From Tricholoma matsutake (lineage: Eukaryota; Basidiomycota; Agaricomycetes; Agaricales; Tricholomataceae): DNA of 64,000 bases. The notes beneath the pieces are model-generated. The model did not search any database, had not been told where the DNA came from, and saw nothing but the letters and a program-made list of their open reading frames with translations. How positions within the stretch are numbered: position 1 is the stretch's first letter; each line of letters starts with the position of its first letter. Both the position numbers and the translations under genes were made by a program. Shown piece by piece: positions 1-10,083 of this stretch. The stretch is taken from NCBI GenBank assembly GCA_026075535.2, contig AP026546.1, positions 9,672,001 through 9,736,000 of the forward strand. Reading direction: 5' to 3'.

Positions 1-1004
1 TCAGTTTGAAAACCAGTGGTCCAACCAACATTGTAGTACTTGACTACCAACTAACTACTCAGACTAATTTATACTACAACAAAAAAAAATTAACACAGTA
101 ATAAAAGAATGAAACAAGAAATAAAAATGAAAGAAAACACATCCACCCCACGAGCAGTGGCTCACAACGCTGGATGTGAGAAAGAAAAAACAAACCCATC
201 TTGCATTTTGAGCGAGAGGGGGCCATGGTGTGGTGGGCATTGGTGATGCTGGCATTGCATTGTCCATCATCATTGTTGTTGTTGTTGCCCATTGTTGTCA
301 TCCACTGTCCTCATCCTCGTTGTTGTTATTGTTGTTGTTGTTATTGTTGTTGTTATTGTTGTCCATCATTGTTGTAGTCATTGTTGTTGTCCATAGTTGT
401 TGTCCATCATTGTTGTCTCTTGTTGTTGTTGTCCATTGTCATTGGTGTTGGTGTCATTGTTCCTTGTCATCCCATCATTGTTGGCAGGTAGCACCCACAA
501 TCCACCCCATGAGCAGTGGCTCATGAGGCTGGGGGCAGGTGCTTCGGTTTATCTGTTGCTCATGGCTGCCTTTTTGGGGGGGGCATGCATTATAACAACA
601 TTGCAATTGGCAATGTCATTGTCACAAGGATAGGACCTAAAAACAATAAAGAAGTTAGTTAGAAATGAAAAGAAAGAAAAGATAATAATTTACCTGCCCA
701 AACAATGAGCTGTCATTTGGACCCCCCTTCATTGCATGCATGGCCATGGTTGTGGTGGGAGAGAAATGAGTCGCCTTGCAGGTTGTGGCAATGCAGCACA
801 AATATGCGTAAACATATAAATGAAACATGTCAACACATCAAAAACAAATCAACAAAAGTGCATGACCATGCAAATAGATGCAAATGGTCCATGGATATTT
901 AAATAGCTCATCTTCCAGCCATTTCAATTTGGGTGTGCCCCACATATTAGTCTATATATTATAATTGTAAATATTTATTCTATCTTAAGTTGGCAACTGC
1001 AAAT
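1..1004. repeat. T-like internal repeat debris, no gene
   Basis: About 230-480 is GTT/GTC-rich low-complexity DNA whose poly-Leu/Val ORFs are artefacts. A GAGCAGTGGCTC hairpin lies at about 507-525 and a weaker copy near 152. At 637-693 on the minus strand there is a 57-nt intron-like unit (GTAAAT, CTAAC branch motif, TTTTTAG). The same ingredients occur inside T1, T4 and T5, so this is probably the inside of a related element whose ends are missing. Positions 1-60 hold an AACCAGT-type palindromic fragment. Nothing coding is supported. Confidence 0.5.
637..693 (-). other. intron-like unit of the T-family type
   Basis: Read on the minus strand: GTAAAT donor after CAG, pyrimidine-rich body, CTAACTAAC branch-like motif, TTTTTAG acceptor. 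Length 57 nt, typical for basidiomycete introns. Similar units recur in T1, T3, T4 and T5. Whether it is transcribed or spliced cannot be told here. Confidence 0.4.
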
Positions 1005-1195
1005 TTGGTTCAAAACCAGTTACAACTGGTCTCAAGTGGTTTTACTGCTTCTTGGGGATCAGTGAACCATAGACCAGACCGGTACTGTAACTAGTAGGAC
1101 TGGGGACCAAAGGTCTGGTTCTATTGGTTACAGTTCAGTTCAGTCTCAGTCTTTTTCTGGTCCTCATGACTGGACCTTTAAGCACTAGAAGCAGC
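1005..1195. mobile_element. palindromic MITE-like fragment (AACCAGT/ACTGGT)
   Basis: Repeated complementary AACCAGT and ACTGGTC words, ending in CTTTAAGCACTA exactly where the gag relic resumes. The same end (CTTAAACACTA) and the same word pair occur at 29190-29505, and the word pair near 59165-59310. The left end is not resolved. Confidence 0.4.
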
Positions 1196-2006
1196 CTCAT
1201 ACCAAGCATAGATATCATTGTCTGCTGGGCACCCTTCCAACATCTGTGCAATCTGGTCCTGAATCTCTTGATTGAGGCCCTATTGTAACTTCACCACCAC
1301 TGGTAGCCCACCTCCATATCCTGCCATGTCCACCAAGTCCTTAAACTTGTTGATATAATCATCCATGGACCAATGTGCCTGATGGCAAGAGGATGACTCA
1401 AGCCATGTCAGTGCTCAGTGGCACTTGTGGCATACAAAATCTGCTCAAAAGTCACCCCAAGTGGAGAAAGGTAGAGAACCAAGCTCATTAGTTTGGCACA
1501 GAATACAGTCCACATGGAGATAGGTGCATTCAGATTTCATGTATGTGAAGGCCCAATAGATTTTTGCAGCATTATCGATGAATTGATGCGACTGGAGACT
1601 GATGTACAACTCACAGGAATTAAGGAATGCATGCCCCTGCACATGCACACCATTAAATTTGGCAGGGGGGATGGTTTGATCTGGGTGCACTCCTTAGTGG
1701 GTGCGCTTGGGGTTGTAATGGGGGGAATATTGGTTGTGGAGCTAGTCTGAAGGGTTCTGATGAAGTTTTCAATTGTAGATTTAAGTGAATCAATTTGCAC
1801 ATGTATTCAAGTAACATCACTTTCAAGCACATCAAGGTGCTCTGATGTGTCCATAGCACTAGGCAAAAATGAGTGATTACTTAAGGCAGGGAAATCTGGA
1901 ACAGTGTGTAGGGAGTCATTTGAGCTCTTGGAGGCATCATCTACTCCATACCTGCTTATTTTGGCAGCGTATTCACAATTCCAAGCCTTAGGAGAGAGTT
2001 TTCTAC
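1196..2006 (-). pseudogene. Ty3/gypsy Gag relic (G3 family)
   Basis: This stretch aligns by eye with the intact G3 gag at about 41940-42790, including the same GCTGGGCACCCTTCC block and the junction ACTCTCTCCTAAGG-like to the adjacent LTR. It is shorter than the G3 copy, has lost its C-terminal part including the zinc knuckle at the left MITE junction, and carries many substitutions and in-frame stops. Remaining peptide pieces cover the capsid-like region. It is an older, truncated insertion whose 5' LTR is 2007-2446. Confidence 0.8.
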
Positions 2007-2446
2007 TATAAGGTCAACCTTAGAGGCCACTTAATTAGTGGACTAGCAAAGGGAAATCCAAAGTTAAAACTATGGTACATATTACAGGGAGTGGAGGCAC
2101 ACCTAGCAAAGGGAAATCCAAAGAGAAAACTCTAAGGACCCCTTTGCCAATGCCCAGTATATGTGAGGATTGCAAAAATCAAATAATAGCCTAAAAATAG
2201 AAAAGGCAGAGATAGGCAGATCAAGGCTGCCGAATGACATCATACCAAGGGGTAGATGTTGGAAAGGGTACTCTGCCTCTAAATATAAAACTGTCAACAT
2301 GCACAAATGTGATAGAAAGGGAAATTAGTAATAAAATAAGGAAAAATCATAGAAAATGAAGAATAGGAGGAAATGAAGTGAGGAAAAATATAGGACAAAC
2401 ATAAAAAATAGGAGAAACACATGGGGCACCCCCTAGTCCCCTTACA
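2007..2446 (-). repeat. LTR, G3 family, diverged copy
   Basis: Begins TATAAGG and ends CCCCTTACA like the LTRs at 37217, 42806 and 30593. About 440 bp. It adjoins the gag relic, so in the element's own direction this is the 5' LTR. No second LTR is present; the element was truncated at its other end. Confidence 0.8.
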
Positions 2447-2713
2447 AGTACTGTACTCCAGTGACATGTCTTGACAGTCTTGTACCCATACCAAACCTGT
2501 ACATAACCATTGACTGTTATATGGCCATCCATATACCCATATCATCCTGTCAAGCTTCTTGCCAGCTAGACATACAGATGGTATATGGCACACCATATAC
2601 CATCAGTCACCACATAAAGTATGGCCATGATAATGGACAGCTCACAGTGCGCAGCCCTACTAGCACATACCTAATTCAATTCTCCATGGACTCCCCCAAA
2701 TTTTATTGCATTC
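2447..2713. other. intergenic, nothing recognised
   Basis: No ORF or repeat family recognised. The last five bases (CATTC, 2709-2713) are the left target-site duplication of G1. Confidence 0.5.
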
Positions 2714-3101
2714 TGTTATGATTTTCTGTTATCATAACCCATGATGACCAGATGTATGCCGGCAAGACCAGGTACTTTAATTTTTCTCATTTGACTCAAC
2801 TCTCTTCCAACGGAAGACACCTTAATGCATGGTGACTCCATGCACCCAAATCCACTCCCACACGCACCGTGGTACGACAACCCCTTTACATGAGGTCCAT
2901 GACATCGGATCCATGACATTGGATGCCTCATGCTAGGCATGAGGCTTATCTCTTATTGTTCTCCGATATGCTGCACCGCAGCACTCCTTGACATTGGACG
3001 CCTCATGTGAGGCATGAGGCCTATTGTTTCTATTGTTCTTGTCTATATTTACCTGATAAGCATCTCACCTTCCAATTGGATGATAGATAGTCCTGGAACA
3101 G

Positions 3102-3108
3102 TATATAA
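3102..3108 (+). promoter_or_regulatory. TATA box in G1 5' LTR
   Basis: TATATAA at 3102-3108, repeated in the 3' LTR at 9744-9750. It sits mid-LTR, the usual place for the U3/R boundary, so transcription probably starts some 30 bp downstream and the stem-loop array falls in the transcript leader. Confidence 0.65.
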
Positions 3109-3183
3109 GCTGTAGCTACACTCTGTGTATTCTCCAGCTTGACCTAATTCAATCAATGGTCTTAGACTCAACCAGAACACTTG

Positions 3184-3391
3184 ACAGCTTAGGAAGCCCC
3201 TAGCTGTGATAACTCGAACTCGACAGTTGGAAAGCCTCCAACTGTGATACACAAACCAATGGTCTACTCAGAAAGCCTCTGAGTACGGATAGCCGTGACA
3301 GCTTGAGGAAGTACCCAAGTGAAGGCAGGAAGCCCGATACACTAGGAAAGTCTCCTAGTGCGATACAAGACAGTTGGAAAGCCTCCAACTG
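3184..3391 (+). repeat. array of six tandem stem-loops in the LTR leader
   Basis: Hairpins at 3184-3207, 3224-3244, 3266-3284, 3302-3319, 3340-3360 and 3371-3391. Stems of 6-9 bp differ between units (CAGTTGGA/TCCAACTG, ACTCAGA/TCTGAGT, CACTAGGA/TCCTAGTG, ACAGCT-AGG/CCTAGCTGT) while the loop is always near AAGCC, AAGTC or AAGTA. Spacers often contain TGATAC or CGATAC. Stem complementarity is kept although the stem sequences differ, which suggests an RNA structure rather than a plain repeat. Confidence 0.8.
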
Positions 3392-3436
3392 TAACATATG
3401 AAGCCAAGGCTGAGTTAAAGACCTATAGTCTTAACA

Positions 3437-3717
3437 AAAGGTCAAGCTGATCTATGAAGTCCACCTACCTAGGTGCAGACACAACGTCTTTCAGACAAAG
3501 CCCAGATAGACCTCCAACCGGAGCATCATCAGGAAGAACCCCGTGGTATAGATACCAGGGTTGACTAGTATGATACTCAGAACCAGCACAGAAGTGGTTC
3601 TCAAAGAGAACCAGTGACGAAGAACCCCAATACCTCGACGAAGAGGACTTTAGATCCCTTGATACAGAAGAAACCCCAGAACGAGACCCATTCTCCTTAT
3701 CCAATGACAACGCCAAC
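3437..3717 (+). other. G1 leader / degraded gag N-terminal region
   Basis: No standard primer-binding site (TGGCGCC-like) was found directly after the LTR. An ATG at 3454 opens a short frame closed by TGA near 3560. The stretch may hold a degraded Gag N-terminus or be leader. Confidence 0.4.
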
Positions 3718-4379
3718 ATGTCCACGAACCGACCGCATCAACCAAGGAGATCAGGATACGAACCCCCTCCGACTTCACAGGGGACCGAACTAGAACTGCA
3801 AAGTTCTTACAAGAAGTAAAACTCTATCTGAGAGTGAACCATGGAATCTATGACACTGACAAGAAGAAAATCATCTTCACATTGTCATTTATGAACGGAG
3901 GAACCACTGTGCCCTGGGCACAGACATGGGCAGAAAGAGAGGACCTAGGAACTTGGTCAGCCTTTGAATCGGCGCTCAAGACAGCATTCACGCCAATCAA
4001 CGAAGCTGGCAGGGCCAGAACCGAGATGAAGACATTGAAGCAGGGACAGGACCTGGAGGACTACATTGTGCAGTTCCAAATCCTGTGAGAGAAGGCAGGA
4101 ATCAACGACGACACTGCCCTCATTGAACTCTTTATGGATGGGTTGAACCCCAAGCTCCTTGAAAGAGTTTTCAACATGGAAACAATCCAAACAACCTTGG
4201 AAGGAATGATCAACGCCACCTCCAAGTACAATGGACAGTGGAGGAGAGCAAAAGCCATAACAGGGAGGCTGCAGGAGGCTTTTACGAAGAAGCTCCCAGC
4301 CTCTAAGGCAAAGGAAACCCCACTCGAGATCAACCACCTCTCCTATCAAGAGAGGATTGAACACATGAAGAAAGGATTG

Positions 4380-4421
4380 TGCTTTGTGTGCCACCAGCCC
4401 AGACACAGAGCAACTGAACAC
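4380..4421 (+). other. Gag zinc knuckle, atypical CCHH
   Basis: CFVCHQPRHRATEH: spacing matches a retroviral-type knuckle (CX2CX4HX4C) but the last ligand is His. Histidine can bind zinc, so it may still fold. A single C-to-T change would not turn TGC into CAC. Confidence 0.7.
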
Positions 4422-4558
4422 AAGAAAGGGGAAACAAGGACCGAGGACTGGCCTTTCCCAAAGAACAAAGGCAAAGAAGCCTACTCAAAGATCCGAGCAA
4501 TCTTGAACAAACTCGATGGAGAAGAGAAAGTGACAGCTGTCACTGCCATCAGAGATGA

Positions 4559-4565
4559 GGGTTTT
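4559..4565 (+). promoter_or_regulatory. candidate -1 ribosomal frameshift site G GGT TTT
   Basis: In the gag frame the codons are GAG GGT TTT TAA, giving the heptamer G_GGT_TTT (X_XXY_YYZ pattern) immediately before the gag stop. Pol is in the -1 frame and has no stop from 4562 to 5170. Placement and frame fit programmed -1 frameshifting; no test of function is possible here. Confidence 0.5.
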
Positions 4566-7500
4566 TAAAGGGGTGGCCTGCCTCGATGCCAGGTACCACT
4601 GAACTCTCTGTCTGCTCTGTACTACTAGCCACTTTGAAGAATCAATCTATGCGTCTAGATGTCAAAGTGCTAGGAGCAGGCAGAGGGAAAGCCATCGAAA
4701 CTGAAGCCCTACTCGACTCAGGAGCAGGAGGGATATTCATGAGTCATGAATTCGCAGAGGACGGTGGATTTGAACTGTACCTCCTGAAGAAGGTGATCAA
4801 GGTCAAGAACGTGGATGGAACCCCAAACAAGAGAGGGGAGATTTCCCACTACGCCAAGGGACTCTTGACGATCAATGGAAGAACTTTCCCAACAACCTTC
4901 CTGATTGCAGGACTGGGAAAGGAATCAGTCATCTTGGGCTTGCCGTGGCTCAGAAGAATCAACCCAGTGATTGACTGGAAGATCGGAACCTTCCAGTTCA
5001 GAACGAAGGACGAGACTTACCCAGAGTTCTCATATGGGAAAGGAAGAACCCTTATTGGAAGGGTGCAAACCGAGAAACCCAACAAAGGGTACCTATCATG
5101 GTGCCAGAGGGGAACTGAAAAGAAGAAGGACCCCTTAGACATGACAAAAGAAGAGCGACAGGCATGGTGCTGAAAGATTGTCGCCAAAGAACAAGAAAAG
5201 CTCGCCCTCAAGAACAAGACTGCTGAGGAAGAATGAGCACAATGGAAAAGGGTGGCCACCAGAGAGCTGGAGAAACTGGCCACCAGGAAAGAAGAAGGAC
5301 AACTGGCAGTAGCCTGAATAGTCACGAAGGAGAGGGAAAAGGCAGCCCTGAAAAGCAAGAAAGAAGAGCTGGCAAAAGAAGAATGCCAAGAGCTATGCCG
5401 AAGAGTTGTCGCCAAGGTGAAACTGATGGGAGGAGTCCTCCACAAAGAACCAAGAAGAAGCAAGATGCCCATCGAGACAAGAAAAGCGACGATCGAAGAA
5501 ATTGACGATGAAGAGATCGCGATCACAACTCTTCAAGATGTGGAGCCCATTGGGCCACAGGACAAAGAAGACACTGGGAAGGAAAACCCAGCACAGGCAA
5601 ACCACAAACAGGCAACAGAACAGGCAACAGAACAGGCAACAGAATGGACACCCAAACAAGAAATCGCAGACGATGAACTATTGATTGCCTACATTCGAGG
5701 AGAACCCGTCATTGAAATATTTGAACCGGCTAAGACGCCACTGACAGAGGAGTACGACGAGCCAAAATATGGATACTCCCAGAGGACAAGGACAATCTCT
5801 CAAATCGTGAAGGCAAAAGGATCACTGCGATATGCATATGGACAGAATATCTGGATTAGGGCAAAGACATCGGTCTCACAACACCTGACACATATAAAGG
5901 AAGGAGACCCCGAACAGAAGACCCTAGACAAACTACTCCCAGAACAGTATAAGGAGTACCGACGGATATTCGAAAAGGAAGCATCGGAAAGATTCCCAGA
6001 ATCAAGATCCTGGGATCATGCGATCGAACTTAAACTGGATTTTATGGCAAAGAACTGCAGGGTTTACCCGTTATTGCCAGCAGAACAGAGGAAACTCAAT
6101 GAGTTTCTTGACAAAAGCCTGAAGAAAGGATACATCTGACCATCAAAATTGCCCATGGCGTTGCCATTCTTCTTCGTTGCAAAGAAGGACTTGGATGTGC
6201 TATGACCTTGCCAAGATTACAGGTACTTGAATAACGGAACGATCAAGAACACCTACCCACTGCCGCTGGTAGGAGACCTGTTGGACAAACTAAGAGGGGC
6301 AAAATGGTTTATGAAATTGGACATCCGATGGGGATATCACAACGTCAGAATCAAGGATGGAGATCAATGGAAGGCAGCCTTCAAGACAAATCGGGGGCTG
6401 TTTGAACCAACAGTGATGTTCTTTGGATTATGCAACTCACCGGCGACCTTCCAGGCAATGATGAACGAGATATTCTGTGACATGATCAGAGAAGGATGGC
6501 TCATGATCTACATGGATGACATCCTGATATTCTCCAAGGATCAGAACAAACACCAGGAAAGGACAAAGAGGGTACTGCAAAGACTGGCAGAAAACGACTT
6601 ATACCTGAAGCCGGAGAAATGCAAGTTCGACGTCCACGAAGTGGAATTCTTGGGTCTGATCATCCGACCCAACGAAATTCCCATGGACAACACGAAACTG
6701 GCAGGTATACAGGATTGGCCAACCCCAACAAACGTAAAGGCAGTCAGATCTTTCCTAGGATTTGGAAACTTCTACAGGAAGTTTATCGGACATTTTGCGG
6801 AGACAAGCAGACCACTCAATGAACTAACGAAGAAGAACAAAGTGTTCGACTGGACAAAGGAATGTGAACAGGCCTTTCAGATGCTGAAAAGGAAGTTGGC
6901 AGAAGCCCCAGTACTGCTGATGCCAGACCCGACAAAGCCATTCATGATCAAATCAGATGCCTCAAAACATGCGACAGGAGGAGTGCTGAGACAAAGGGAC
7001 ATGAATGGGGACTGGCACCTGTGCAGATACATATTGCATGCGCTAACACCAATGGAACGGAACTACAAGATTTACAACAGGGAGCTACTAGCGATAATAC
7101 AATCACTAGAAACCTGGAGACACTACCTAATGGGTTCAGAACACCCAGTGGTAATCCTGTTGGATCACAAGAACTTGACATACTTCCAAATGGCACAGAA
7201 ACTGAACAGGCAACAGGCAAGATGGAGCTTATTCCTATTGGAATTCGACTTGCAGATCATCCATGTGCCTGGATCACAGATGGTGCAGAGCGATGCGTTG
7301 TCACAGAGAGCGGATCATGTACCGCAAGAAGACAACAATAATGAAGATGTCACAATGCTGCCGGAAACAGTATTTGTGAAATTCATTGACACCAAAATGC
7401 ATGACTTACTCGCAGGGAGTATCATGAAAGATGACCTGGTGAAAAGTGCAATCGAGGCGCTAAAGACCAAAGGAACACCACTGATAAAGTCAGCATTGGA

Positions 7501-8845
7501 AGACTGGAAGATAGAAGATGGCCATGACTTACTCGCAGGGAGTATCATGAAAGACGACCTGGTGAAAAGTGCAATCGAGGCGCTAAAGACCAAAGGAACA
7601 CTGCTGATAAAGTCGGCATTGGAAGACTGGAAGATAGAAGACGGCCTTCTATTCTTCTGAGACAGGTGCTACGTCCCGGACAATGGAGAACTACGGAAGA
7701 AGCTGGTGCAAAAATACCATGAAGGAGTAACCAGCGGACACCCAGGACAATGGCAAATGACCGAAATGATCAGGAGAGACTACGGGTGGCCGGGGATGAT
7801 GACGTACATCAAAAACTACGTTGCTGGATGTGCAGTATGCCAGCAGATGAAGGTCAACACACATCCAACGAACCCCCCACTACAGCTGATTAAATCCGAA
7901 GCGACAAGACCATTTGCGATGGTGATGACAGATTTCATAACCGACCTACTGGAGTCTGACGGTTATGATGCACTCATGGTCGTGGTAGACCATGGGCTTA
8001 TGAAGGGGGTAATTTTTATCCCTTGCAGGAAAACAGTAGATGCATTGGGAGTGGCCACCCTCTACCTAGACAACATCTACAAACAATTTGGCCTCCCAGA
8101 CAAGATCATCTCTGACAGAGACCCACGATTTGCCTCGCAGCTGTTCCAAGAGCTAGGAAGGCTGCTTGGAATCAAGCTGGCAATGAGCACAGTGTACCAC
8201 CCCCAGACTGACGGGGAGACAGAACGGGTGAACCAGGAAGTGGAAGTATACTTATGGATCTTCTGCTTGAACAACCAGGAGAATTGGAAGCACCTCCTCC
8301 CGACCATGGAGTTCACACACAACCAGAGAACGCACTCTGTACAGAAGAACTCCCCATTCTACCTCATGATGGGCTATGAGCCCAAGGCGATCCCACTCCC
8401 CTACCTGAAGACAAACATACCGGCCATAGAAAAACGAATAGTTGCACTGCAATGGGCCCGAGATGAAGCAAAGGCAACTCGTGAGTTGGCCAGACAAATG
8501 ATGGTGGAAAGAACGACAAGGCACTTCACCCTGTTCAAAGAAGGAGACAGAGTGTGGCTAGAAGCAAAGAACCTCAGAACGACACACCAAACAAAGAAGC
8601 TTGCACCGAAAAGAGAAGGACCATTCTCTATCGAGAAGGTCCTGAGCCCACTCTCCTATCGACTGAAGTTACCAGAACAGTGGAAAATACACCCGGTATT
8701 CCATGCAGCACTTCTTTCCCCATACAAAGAAACCGAGACACATGGACCGAACTTCCCAGAACCACCGCCCAACCTGATAGAAGGCGAATCGGAGTATGAA
8801 GTGGAAGACATAGAAAGAAAGGAAGGACCATGCACTTCTTGGTGA
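4562..8845 (+). pseudogene. pol: G1 Pol polyprotein (PR-RT-RH-IN), broken
   Basis: One continuous frame apart from TGA stops at 5171, 5234, 5315, 6137, 6203 and 7658. Aspartic protease motif LLDSGAGG near 4711. A charged Lys/Glu-rich linker covers about 5100-5700. RT has the YMDD catalytic motif (about 6510) and KLDIRWGYHNVRI. RNase H begins near 6850 (DASKHATGGV). Integrase has an HHCC zinc module (HEGVTSGHPG ... CAVCQQM) and core residues DF...D and YHPQTDGETERVN. RT, RNase H and integrase make and insert the cDNA. The two stops at 6137 and 6203 fall in the RT fingers (GYIxPSK, LxPCQDY), where arginine is conserved. Confidence 0.92.
7400..7645 (+). repeat. 123-bp in-frame tandem duplication in pol
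   Basis: Two copies, 7400-7522 and 7523-7645, each encoding 41 residues beginning HDLLAGSIMK, with only a few base differences. It lies between RNase H and the integrase zinc module and keeps the frame open. It could be a recent slippage or recombination event in this copy or a feature of the family. Confidence 0.9.
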
Positions 8846-8937
8846 AGTGGGTTGGATACCCGACCTCTGAGAACTCATGGGAGCCTGAGGGAAACCTGAA
8901 ACATGCCAAAACAATCCTAGGGGCATATAAACAGTGA
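8770..8937 (+). pseudogene. G1 integrase C-terminal chromodomain, frameshifted
   Basis: [10 protein letters not shown] in the pol frame is followed, one frame over from 8830, by [20 protein letters not shown] and a stop at 8935. Together these form a typical chromodomain. One small indel near 8825 separates the halves. Chromodomains of this class bind modified histone H3 and bias integration to heterochromatin, which fits the nested setting. Confidence 0.85.
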
Positions 8938-9018
8938 CAACAGCTGTAGAAACCCAGACCAAAACACCCACCAAACCGACTACAGAGGGACCACCTCTAG
9001 AAAAGAAAAAGATGAACC

Positions 9019-9303
9019 ATGCTCACTGGAATAGAGATTCTTGCCATTGTCATTGGCATGATCCTAGCTGTTGCGACAGCCCTTACCTTTGCATTCTGCC
9101 TTTATGCAATCTTTCAACCAAGACCTGAACCCCCGATTACAGACATCAAAATCTCGATTTTACAACACTCTGCAGAGAATCCCCTTTCTAACGACACCAC
9201 CGACTTGCTGACACCACTGCCCAAGGCAGCACAAACAAGAAGAACCCGATCATGGTCTGAGTTTGGACATGATTTATTCCTCCACTGCACTCCTCGACCC
9301 TGA
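9019..9303 (+). CDS. 94-aa predicted membrane protein between pol and 3' LTR
   Basis: ATG at 9019 (another, out of frame, at 9012). Residues about 5-32 are strongly hydrophobic (ILAIVIGMILAVATALTFAF), followed by a polar Pro/Thr/Arg-rich tail. The frame has no stop for 94 codons although the rest of the element is decayed. It is in the position where env-like genes lie in some gypsy elements, but is far too short for an envelope glycoprotein and shows no fusion or furin-type motif. Could also be chance. Confidence 0.45.
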   Translation: MLTGIEILAIVIGMILAVATALTFAFCLYAIFQPRPEPPITDIKISILQHSAENPLSNDTTDLLTPLPKAAQTRRTRSWSEFGHDLFLHCTPRP

Positions 9304-9384
9304 CCCATTCATTTATCCAGACCACATCTGATCAGACCTCAGAGAAGGAACAAGGATATTATTTGAAGTCAGTGACTTCAAGGA

Positions 9385-9398
9385 TAGAAAGAGGGTGA
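9385..9398 (+). other. G1 polypurine tract
   Basis: GATAGAAAGAGGGTGA directly before the 3' LTR, the expected plus-strand primer site. Confidence 0.7.
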
Positions 9399-10078
9399 TG
9401 TTACGATTTTCTGTTATCATAACCCACGACAACCAGACATACGCTAGCAAGACTGGGTACTTTAATTTTTCTCATTTGACTCGACTCTCTTCTGACGGAA
9501 GACACCTTAACACATGGTGACTCCATGCACCCGAATCCACTCCCACATGCTCCGTGGTACGACAACCCCTTTACATGAGGTCCATGACATCGGACCCTCA
9601 CAACTGACATGCTGCACCACAGCATGTCCTTGACATCAGATACCTCATGCGAGGCATGAGGCCTATTGTTTCTATTATTCTTGTCTATATTTACCTGATA
9701 AGCATCTCACCTTCTGATTGGATGATAGATAGTCCTGGAACAGTATATAAGCTGTAGCTACACTCTGTGTATTCTCCAGCTTGACCTAATTCAATCAACG
9801 GTCTTAGACTCAACCAGAACACTCGACAGCTTAGGAAGCCCCTAGCTGTGATAACTCGAACTCGACAGTTGGAAAGCCTCCAACTGTGATACACAAACCG
9901 ACAGTCTACTCAGAAAGCCTCTGAGTATGGATAGCCGTGACAACTTGAGGAAGTACCCAAGTGAAGGCAGGAAGCCCAATACACTAGGAAAGTCTCCTAG
10001 TGCGATATGAGACAGTTGGAAAGCCTCCAACTGTAACATACGAAGCCAAGGCTGAGTTAAAGACCTATAGTCTTAACA
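9399..10078 (+). repeat. G1 3' LTR
   Basis: 680 bp, TGTTACG...TTAACA, followed by the duplication CATTC at 10079. All six leader stem-loops are present again; at the fourth hairpin the copy reads AACTTGAGG, which lengthens its pairing compared with the 5' LTR. Confidence 0.95.
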
Positions 10079-10083
10079 CATTC

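Larger units (their letters stand above)
2714..3436 (+). repeat. G1 5' LTR
   Basis: 723 bp, TGTTATG at the start and CTTAACA at the end, bordered on the left by CATTC. Carries a TATA box and an array of six stem-loops downstream of it. Differs from the 3' LTR mainly in a block of roughly 40 bp around 2905-3000 that is longer here. Confidence 0.95.
3718..4568 (+). pseudogene. gag: G1 Gag polyprotein, broken
   Basis: The main frame is readable from about 3771 (DFTGDRTR...KFLQEVKLYL), the usual start of the retrotransposon Gag capsid-like fold, and continues to the TAA at 4566. It is broken by one TGA at 4086 (ILxEKAG) where arginine is expected. The 3718 ATG is in another frame that runs into a stop at about 3817, so a frameshift separates it from the capsid part. 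A nucleocapsid knuckle lies at 4380-4421 and reads CX2CX4HX4H instead of the usual CCHC. Gag packages element RNA into cytoplasmic particles. The stop overlaps a candidate frameshift site into pol. Confidence 0.85.
2714..10078 (+). mobile_element. G1: full-length Ty3/gypsy chromodomain retrotransposon
   Basis: LTRs of 723 and 680 bp (TGTTA...TAACA) flank a gag-pol region of about 6 kb. The 5-bp duplication CATTC lies at 2709-2713 and 10079-10083, so both borders are exact. Domain order gag, protease, RT, RNase H, integrase, chromodomain is that of chromoviruses (Ty3/gypsy). All in-frame stops in gag-pol are TGA and one frameshift breaks the chromodomain, so this copy is not autonomous as it stands. 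It is richer in CpG than its surroundings, suggesting a fairly recent arrival. A 94-aa membrane ORF between pol and the 3' LTR is an extra. Confidence 0.95.

Noticed and set aside
230..633. Overlapping ORFs rich in Leu, Val and Ser (98 and 78 aa)
   Set aside because: They translate GTT/GTC low-complexity DNA and have no conserved block.
5017..5659. Minus-strand Ser/Phe/Leu-rich ORFs in G1
   Set aside because: Antisense shadows of the Lys/Glu-rich Pol linker.
9019..9303. Retroviral-type env gene in G1
   Set aside because: 94 residues with a single hydrophobic segment, no signal peptide plus ectodomain, no cleavage or fusion motif.
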